DNA from: an uncultured Prevotella sp.
GTDB taxonomy: Bacteria; Bacteroidota; Bacteroidia; Bacteroidales; Bacteroidaceae
DNA: 11,683 nt
Reading direction: 5' to 3'
NCBI GenBank assembly: GCA_900548585.1
Contig: URLI01000050.1
Location: forward strand, 1-11,683
Positions 7,490 to 11,683 of the stretch are shown here, piece by piece; the stretch's first letter is position 1; each line of letters opens with the position of its first letter. Below the pieces are notes generated by a model. That model was not told the DNA's origin, did not search any database, and worked only from the letters and a program-made list of their open reading frames with translations. A program made the position numbers and the translations under genes.

Positions 7490-7721
7490 CGGGATCGTAG
7501 CCGCTCCCGCCCCAGGGATTGCACCTTATGATGCGCCAGATGGCAAGCGCGAGTCCCTTGACGGGGCCATGCTTCATTATCGCCTGGCGCGCATACTCTG
7601 AGCACGTCGGTACGAAACGGCACGATGGTGGCGTGTATGGCGTGATGAAACGCTGGTAGAAAATTATCGGGCGGGTGAGCATCCATGACAGGCCATGGGA
7701 CATTGCTTTAATCATCTTCAT
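7482..7721 (-). CDS. yidD: Membrane protein insertion efficiency factor YidD
   Basis: YidD is a small membrane-associated protein that assists YidC/Sec-dependent membrane-protein insertion. This one has 79 residues, the usual size. It carries the family signature CRFVPTCSEYA, with Cys34 and Cys40, then RCNPW with Cys67, and it ends in GGSGYDPVP. The N-terminus is an amphipathic stretch (LSWMLTRPIIFYQRFI) suited to membrane contact. The start is the ATG one base after the rnpA stop. A second ATG two codons later is possible, and the longer open frame to 7844 overlaps rnpA and is not part of the gene. The rnpA-yidD pairing is widespread in bacteria and supports the call. Confidence 0.95.
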   Translation of the reverse strand: MKMIKAMSHGLSWMLTRPIIFYQRFITPYTPPSCRFVPTCSEYARQAIMKHGPVKGLALAIWRIIRCNPWGGSGYDPVP

Positions 7722-7722
7722 G

Positions 7723-8166
7723 TCATTTGCCCTCCCGTGCGTCATCCATCGGCATCTTGCCGCTGACAATCTTCTCTGCCACGCGCTCCAGTATGTTGCG
7801 CACCTTGCGGTGCACCTTCGCCGATGCGTGCAGCCGGTCGTCAATCCACACGAATGCCAATAGCAACTGCCTGCCTTGCAGCTCCGCGAGCGCGCCTGCC
7901 AGCACCTGCTTGTTGAGCCGGTATGCCTCGCGCACCTGCCTCTTCACGCGGTTGCGTTTCACGGCACGCCTGAACATTCTTTTAGGCACGCTGACCATCA
8001 TTGCCGCCTCTGCCTCTCCCTTCTCTCTTGGCACGACGGCATAGACCGCCCTTAGCGGGAAGGCGGACATCGACTTGCTGTGCCCTCCGCCGAAGAGGCG
8101 GCCCATTTTTTTCTTGCTGCTGATCCGCTCTCCCTTGCCGAGTGTAGGAGCGTCGGTTACTGCCAT
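7723..8166 (-). CDS. rnpA: Ribonuclease P protein component
   Basis: RnpA binds the catalytic RNase P RNA and helps it recognise and trim the 5' leader of precursor tRNAs. The protein has 147 residues and is very basic. The signature motif is at about 67-83, RAVKRNRVKRQVREAYR, containing the RNR core (71-73). Before it lie the N-terminal GERISSKKKMGRLFGGG segment and the central strand MMVSVPKR (56-63). FVWIDDRLHASAKVH at 105-119 precedes the last helix. It is somewhat longer than the roughly 120-residue proteins of many bacteria because of short terminal tails. In many phyla rnpA follows rpmH near the origin, but here it sits in the Bacteroidota arrangement between hemD and yidD. It is 18 bases after hemD and one base before yidD. 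Confidence 0.96.
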   Translation of the reverse strand: MAVTDAPTLGKGERISSKKKMGRLFGGGHSKSMSAFPLRAVYAVVPREKGEAEAAMMVSVPKRMFRRAVKRNRVKRQVREAYRLNKQVLAGALAELQGRQLLLAFVWIDDRLHASAKVHRKVRNILERVAEKIVSGKMPMDDAREGK

Positions 8167-8184
8167 TTGTTTTCCTTGTCCTGT

Positions 8185-8931
8185 CTATTCCTCATTCTCC
8201 AGCAGGTAGTGCCGCAGTGCGCCGGTCATTGACGGGTAATCCTTTGTCGGCGCCTCGATCGCCACCGTCAGCCCGGCGTCGTGCGCAGCCTTTGCCGTTG
8301 ACGGGCCGAAGGTTGCCACGGATATGTCGTCGTGCTTGTCTCCGAAGTTTGACTTGAACGCCGTCACCCCCGCTGGACTGAAGAAGATGACCATGTCGTA
8401 GTCGAACGCGGCGGTCTCCTCTTCAGTGAAGTCGTTGCTCACCGTGCGGTACATCACGCACTCCCTGTGGTTGAGTTTCTTCGAGTCGAGCAGGTTCTTC
8501 ACCTTGTCGTCATGCACGTCACTCATTGGGATGAGATATTTCTCCGTCTTGTGCTTCATCATGCTCGGCAAGAGATCGTTTATCTTTCCGGTACTTCCGA
8601 AAAACACCTTGCGCTTGCGGTACTGCACATATTTCTGTATGTAGTGCGAGATTGTCTCCGTGACGCAGAAGTATTTCATGTCCTCGGGGATCTCGACGCG
8701 CAGTTCCTTTGCCAGTTTGAAATAATTGTCGATGGCGTGCCGCGATGTGAACACGACGGCGGTATAGTTGAGCAGGCTAACTTTCTGCTGTCTGAACTCC
8801 TTTGACGACAGTTTCTCAACCTTTATGAAAGGCCGGAAAACGAGTTCCACGCCAAAGTCGCCGGCAATGTCGTAGTAGGGCGATTTCTCGCTTGAAGGCT
8901 GTGGTTGCGATACCAATATCTTCTTGACCAT
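8185..8931 (-). CDS. hemD: Uroporphyrinogen-III synthase family protein (HemD-like)
   Basis: HemD closes hydroxymethylbilane with ring-D inversion to give uroporphyrinogen III, the branch point to heme and corrinoids. This 248-residue protein shows the two-lobed family layout. Visible motifs are KILVSQP at 4-10, FTSRHAI at 61-67, FFSPAG at 183-188, TFGPSTAKA at 207-215 and EAPT at 226-229. The family is poorly conserved and has few diagnostic catalytic residues, so membership is clear but activity is not proven. Many Bacteroidales lack a complete heme pathway yet keep this gene beside DUF4271 and rnpA, which leaves room for a different role. It starts 7 bases after the DUF4271 stop and ends 18 bases before rnpA. 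Confidence 0.85.
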   Translation of the reverse strand: MVKKILVSQPQPSSEKSPYYDIAGDFGVELVFRPFIKVEKLSSKEFRQQKVSLLNYTAVVFTSRHAIDNYFKLAKELRVEIPEDMKYFCVTETISHYIQKYVQYRKRKVFFGSTGKINDLLPSMMKHKTEKYLIPMSDVHDDKVKNLLDSKKLNHRECVMYRTVSNDFTEEETAAFDYDMVIFFSPAGVTAFKSNFGDKHDDISVATFGPSTAKAAHDAGLTVAIEAPTKDYPSMTGALRHYLLENEE

Positions 8932-8938
8932 CTATATA

Positions 8939-9994
8939 TTAATTTATTTTCAAATTGTTTACAATCATAACCCCTCCGCCGGCGAGTGCCAGCAGAGGTA
9001 CTATTTCGAGCGTGCAAAAGTACAAAAAAATCTGCAATTTATAGCCGTTGTCGCGAAAAAATGTAACATAACACTTGTAAAAGGATAGTGTCTTGAACGC
9101 CAGCAGCACCGTGGCGGCGTAGACCAGCGCCGTCTCTATGTGCATGTTGAAATAGATTAGCAGCACCACTGCCGGGAAGAGCAGCACGCCGGCCATGCCG
9201 GTGAGGAATAGCAGCGACTTGAGCCATGCCGCATTGGCCGCCATGTCGAAGAAGACGCTGTCCACAACCGTGTAAAGCATTGCTTTCAGCAGGAAATACG
9301 CCAGACATGAAGCAAGGAAAATGGCTATCAGCGTGTAATGGGATTTCAGCACGAGCGGGTCGCTCACGGTTTCCTCCACATAGAAGAAAGCGAGCAGCGA
9401 CAGCAGGAGTCCCGCAACGAATACGAGGAAAAACTGGAAGCGCATCTCCGACGTGGTCTCGTTCTCGGCAGTAGTGTTGCTGCGTCTGACACGGAAAAAA
9501 TTCCTGGTCTGCCGGAAGATGAAGTCGCGCGAGCGCGAGAACGCTATCATCCCGAGGACGAAGCACGCGAGCAGCAGCCCCGTTATCAGGTCGTCGCCGC
9601 GCATGTTGTATGGCACGGGGGCGCCGGACACGCCATAGCGCCCACCCGAAAGCTCGGGGTGGAACATTGAGTCGCTGGCGAAGAATGACTCCTCGAAGAA
9701 CGGTTTCTTTCCGTCTGCCGCCACGACCGTGTCGAACGGCATACGCAGTGTGTCGGGCCGCGTGCTGATATGTTCCGCCGAAGGCTTGAAATTTGCCTGT
9801 ATGGCCGAGTCCTGCTGTGCCGGTGTCGCATTCCCCGGCAGGCTCTGGAGCACCATCCTCGGTGTCAGTCCTGTCGCGGCGCCGCTCCCGTCATGGTTCT
9901 CCTGCCGGTCTCCCGCCGCCTCGTCCGCAGTGTGTTGCCTGACATTGCTCAAAGAGTCTGCCCCGTGCGCCATGCCACTTTCCAGCATATACAT
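8939..9994 (-). CDS. DUF4271 family integral membrane protein
   Basis: This 351-residue protein has an unknown biochemical role. The first 130 residues or so are hydrophilic, rich in Ser, Ala, Asp and Gly, with no signal peptide, and look disordered. The rest holds about six hydrophobic segments (near 135-152, 187-205, 220-239, 259-283, 286-304 and 320-342), with a conserved-looking LYFCTLEIVPL close to the end. Family assignment (DUF4271, PF14093) rests on remembered family features and on its place directly upstream of hemD, typical of Bacteroidota. It has no catalytic motif I recognise. I chose the ATG at 9994. A TTG one codon upstream (9997) and an ATG two codons downstream (9988) are alternatives. 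It lies 35 bases after metK and 7 bases before hemD. Confidence 0.82.
   Translation of the reverse strand: MYMLESGMAHGADSLSNVRQHTADEAAGDRQENHDGSGAATGLTPRMVLQSLPGNATPAQQDSAIQANFKPSAEHISTRPDTLRMPFDTVVAADGKKPFFEESFFASDSMFHPELSGGRYGVSGAPVPYNMRGDDLITGLLLACFVLGMIAFSRSRDFIFRQTRNFFRVRRSNTTAENETTSEMRFQFFLVFVAGLLLSLLAFFYVEETVSDPLVLKSHYTLIAIFLASCLAYFLLKAMLYTVVDSVFFDMAANAAWLKSLLFLTGMAGVLLFPAVVLLIYFNMHIETALVYAATVLLAFKTLSFYKCYVTFFRDNGYKLQIFLYFCTLEIVPLLALAGGGVMIVNNLKIN
9015..9022 (-). promoter_or_regulatory. Possible internal -7 element upstream of hemD
   Basis: The minus strand reads TACTTTTG then C, matching TAnnTTTG, and is preceded by an A/T-rich run (ATTTTTTTG). It lies inside the DUF4271 coding sequence about 84 bases before the hemD ATG. 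No TTTG box is found at the preferred -33 spacing. The same bases encode part of the LYFC motif of DUF4271, so the match could be a coding coincidence. Confidence 0.35.
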
Positions 9995-10029
9995 CAATTC
10001 CCTGCTCCCATATTGTTTCCGCTACTCAT

Positions 10030-11334
10030 CTAAATGAGGAACTCTCTCCTTATCCTCTCCACCTGGTCGAGTTTCTCCCATGTGAAAAGCTCCACGTCAA
10101 TGACCTTCTTCTCATGATACCTTGACATGAATTCCTTCCTGACAGTCTTGCTCTCGCGCCCCATGTGGCCATATGCCGCCGTCTCCAGGAACATCGGCTG
10201 CCGCAGTTTCAGATGCCGCTCGATTGCTTTGGGACGCAGGTCGAACATCTTGCCTATCCTGTCTGCCAGCTCGCTGTCGGTCATGCTGACGTGTGACTTC
10301 CCGTAGGTGTTCACATAAATGTTTACCGGTTCTGCCACTCCGATGGCATAACTTATCTGCACGAGCATCTCGTCAGCCACTCCGGCAGCCACCATGTTCT
10401 TTGCAATATACCGCGCCGCGTATGCCGCCGAGCGGTCCACCTTGCTCGAGTCCTTGCCCGAGAACGCACCGCCTCCGTGCGCGCCCTTTCCTCCGTAGGT
10501 GTCAACGATTATCTTGCGGCCCGTCAGCCCGGTGTCCCCGTGAGGCCCGCCGATGACAAACTTGCCCGTTGGGTTGACGTGATATATTATGTCGTTCCCA
10601 AACAGTTTCAACACTTTCTCACTGTTTATGCCTGCCTTTACGCGCGGCACGAGGATGTTCTCCACGTCCATGCGTATGCGTTCCAGCATACGCCGGTCGG
10701 CCTCCTCCTGGCTCCCTGCCTCCCTGGCTGTCACGAACTCGTCGTGCTGCGTTGACACGACGATTGTGTGTATGCGCTGCGGCGTGCCGTCGTCGCTGTA
10801 CTCCACCGTCACCTGACTCTTCGAGTCGGGGCGCAGGTAGGTCATTTCCTTTCCCTCGCGCCTTATCTGTGCCAGCTCGTAAACCAGCCGGTGTGCGATG
10901 TCGAGCGACACCGGCATGAAGTTCTCCGTCTCGTTCACGGCGTAACCGAACATCATGCCCTGGTCGCCTGCCCCCTGGTCTTCGGCAGTCTTTCCGGCCT
11001 CCTGCAGCGCCCTGTCAACACCCCTGTTGATGTCGCCGCTCTGCTCGTGGATGGCGGTCATCACGCCACACGACTCACCGTCAAATTTATAGTCACTCTT
11101 GGTGTAGCCAATCCTGTTAATCGTCTTTCTCGCAATAGTTTCCAAGTCTATGTAAACATCACTGCGCACCTCTCCCATTATCACCACCTGCCCGGTGGTT
11201 ACGAATGTCTCTATTGCGCAGCGGGCTTTTTCGTCATAGGCCAGAAACTGGTCGAGCAGCGCGTCAGAAATCTGATCAGCCACTTTGTCGGGATGTCCTT
11301 CCGAAACTGATTCGGATGAAAATAAGTATGCCAT
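10030..11334 (-). CDS. metK: S-adenosylmethionine synthase
   Basis: MetK makes S-adenosylmethionine from methionine and ATP, supplying the cell's main methyl donor. The protein has 434 residues. That is longer than the E. coli enzyme (384) but normal for Bacteroidota, where extra loops occur in the central region. The ATP/metal motif HPDK is at 14-17. The two family signatures are complete: GAGDQGMMFGY at 121-131 and GGGAFSGKD at 287-295. The acidic and lysine residues expected around the active site are present. The ATG at 11334 begins MAYLFSSESVSEGHPDK, the standard N-terminus. It is the first gene of the leftward cluster, preceded by its own promoter. The leader of about 43 bases is too short for a SAM riboswitch. 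Confidence 0.98.
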   Translation of the reverse strand: MAYLFSSESVSEGHPDKVADQISDALLDQFLAYDEKARCAIETFVTTGQVVIMGEVRSDVYIDLETIARKTINRIGYTKSDYKFDGESCGVMTAIHEQSGDINRGVDRALQEAGKTAEDQGAGDQGMMFGYAVNETENFMPVSLDIAHRLVYELAQIRREGKEMTYLRPDSKSQVTVEYSDDGTPQRIHTIVVSTQHDEFVTAREAGSQEEADRRMLERIRMDVENILVPRVKAGINSEKVLKLFGNDIIYHVNPTGKFVIGGPHGDTGLTGRKIIVDTYGGKGAHGGGAFSGKDSSKVDRSAAYAARYIAKNMVAAGVADEMLVQISYAIGVAEPVNIYVNTYGKSHVSMTDSELADRIGKMFDLRPKAIERHLKLRQPMFLETAAYGHMGRESKTVRKEFMSRYHEKKVIDVELFTWEKLDQVERIRREFLI

Positions 11335-11382
11335 TGCTTTGCTTGATTGAAAATAAAAAACAGTAAATTAATTTATCGCCTG

Positions 11383-11390
11383 CAAAGGTA
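11383..11390 (-). promoter_or_regulatory. Bacteroidota-type -7 element for metK
   Basis: The minus strand reads TACCTTTG followed by C, matching TAnnTTTG, with a T8 tract directly upstream. No TTTG is at the standard -33 distance. It probably drives metK and perhaps the whole run to tyrS. Confidence 0.6.
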
Positions 11391-11522
11391 CAAAAAAAAT
11401 GGGACAGGTGAACACAAGATGATGGAAAAGATTATTCGGAAGATCATATCCTGCAAATGGAATGCCATGTGCGTTCCCTTTTTTGTATATTCCCACCGCA
11501 AACAACTCTCAAAGAAAAGTAC

Positions 11523-11530
11523 TATATTTG
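11523..11530 (+). promoter_or_regulatory. Plus-strand -7 element leading out of the window
   Basis: TATATTTG followed by C matches TAnnTTTG and sits in GTACTATATTTGCTTC. No TTTG lies 19-21 bases upstream. It faces away from metK, so it probably starts a divergent gene beyond position 11683. Confidence 0.4.
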
Positions 11531-11683
11531 CTTCTCAAAACAATTCATATATAAATGGAAATTATGTATCAAGAACCTGTAAAGTCTGAAATGTATTAAG
11601 ATTCAGGCTCGGAGACAGATAATAAAGAACCCCAGTTCGGGATAAGAAATAGTTCATAAAAAAGTTGATAGTCTCACAAATAT

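Larger units (their letters stand above)
11335..11683. other. Intergenic region at the right end, no supported gene
   Basis: These 349 bases are AT-rich and hold the metK promoter (minus) and a plus-strand -7 element. The only open frame of note on the plus strand before 11589 starts with TTG, crosses the metK promoter and has a Lys/Ile/Ser-rich, unrecognisable product, so I do not call it. A 14-codon ORF (11555-11599) lies just after the plus-strand promoter. A 3-bp CCC/GGG mini-hairpin near 11630-11640 is too weak to interpret. Confidence 0.5.

Noticed and set aside
7411..7686. Upstream extension of the tyrS reading frame by about 92 codons
   Set aside because: The extension overlaps yidD, is low-complexity and does not resemble the TyrS N-terminus, while the family start (NFVEEL-like) is present at 7404/7410.
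7722..7844. Upstream extension of the yidD frame into rnpA
   Set aside because: It is out of frame with rnpA inside that gene's coding sequence. An ATG one base after the rnpA stop gives the normal YidD length.
9995..9997. TTG as start codon of the DUF4271 gene
   Set aside because: An ATG follows directly at 9994 and overlaps the preceding mini-ORF stop as TGATG, which makes it the simpler start.
11335..11382. Possible SAM riboswitch ahead of metK
   Set aside because: The predicted leader is only about 43 bases, AT-rich and without the stems such an aptamer needs.
11347..11589. 80-codon plus-strand frame in the right intergenic region
   Set aside because: It starts with TTG, crosses the metK promoter and has a biased Lys/Ser/Ile-rich product with no recognised similarity.
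1..11683. Defence island, mobile element, CRISPR or other undescribed multi-gene system
   Set aside because: All confidently read genes belong to conserved core or common Bacteroidota families. I found no transposase, integrase, direct-repeat array or run of unrecognised genes.

Overview
The window looks like a conserved housekeeping segment of a Bacteroidota chromosome, most likely Bacteroidales and probably Prevotellaceae-like. The reasons are a single-chain SecDF fusion, a Bacteroidota-style gene order (DUF4271, hemD-like, rnpA, yidD, tyrS), the family-specific proteins themselves, and promoter -7 elements of the form TAnnTTTG instead of sigma70 boxes. This placement comes from reading the sequence, not from a database search. 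Coding regions are fairly GC-rich with AT-rich intergenic spacers. I see no mobile element, CRISPR array, tRNA or rRNA.

Layout, left to right. Positions 1-245 are non-coding and hold several consecutive inverted repeats, at least one of which is probably the secDF terminator. Three genes then run leftward: secDF (246-3305), which has its own promoter, and a rhomboid protease (4500-5387) followed by a membrane-anchored endonuclease/exonuclease/phosphatase-family protein (3412-4503). The latter two share a 4-base ATGA overlap. An AT-rich divergent promoter region (5388-5599) separates the rhomboid gene from an HU-type DNA-binding protein gene on the plus strand (5600-5872). HU and tyrS converge on a strong bidirectional terminator at 5987-6025.

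From 11334 down to 6100, six genes run leftward with small gaps: metK, a DUF4271 membrane protein, a HemD-like uroporphyrinogen-III synthase, rnpA, yidD and tyrS. A clear -7 element lies upstream of metK, and another matching element lies inside the 3' end of the DUF4271 gene, upstream of hemD. The set combines S-adenosylmethionine synthesis, a putative tetrapyrrole enzyme, tRNA 5' processing, membrane-protein insertion and tyrosyl-tRNA charging. The most likely reading is one long or two nested transcription units of core genes.

The right end (11335-11683) holds the metK promoter and a plus-strand promoter-like element that probably drives a gene beyond the window.

I found no convincing undescribed system. 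The points most worth checking are the inverted-repeat cluster at the left end, the promoter-like element embedded in a conserved DUF4271 motif, the HemD-like gene in a lineage often lacking a full heme pathway, the mini-ORF joining metK to DUF4271, and the hairpins between yidD and tyrS.
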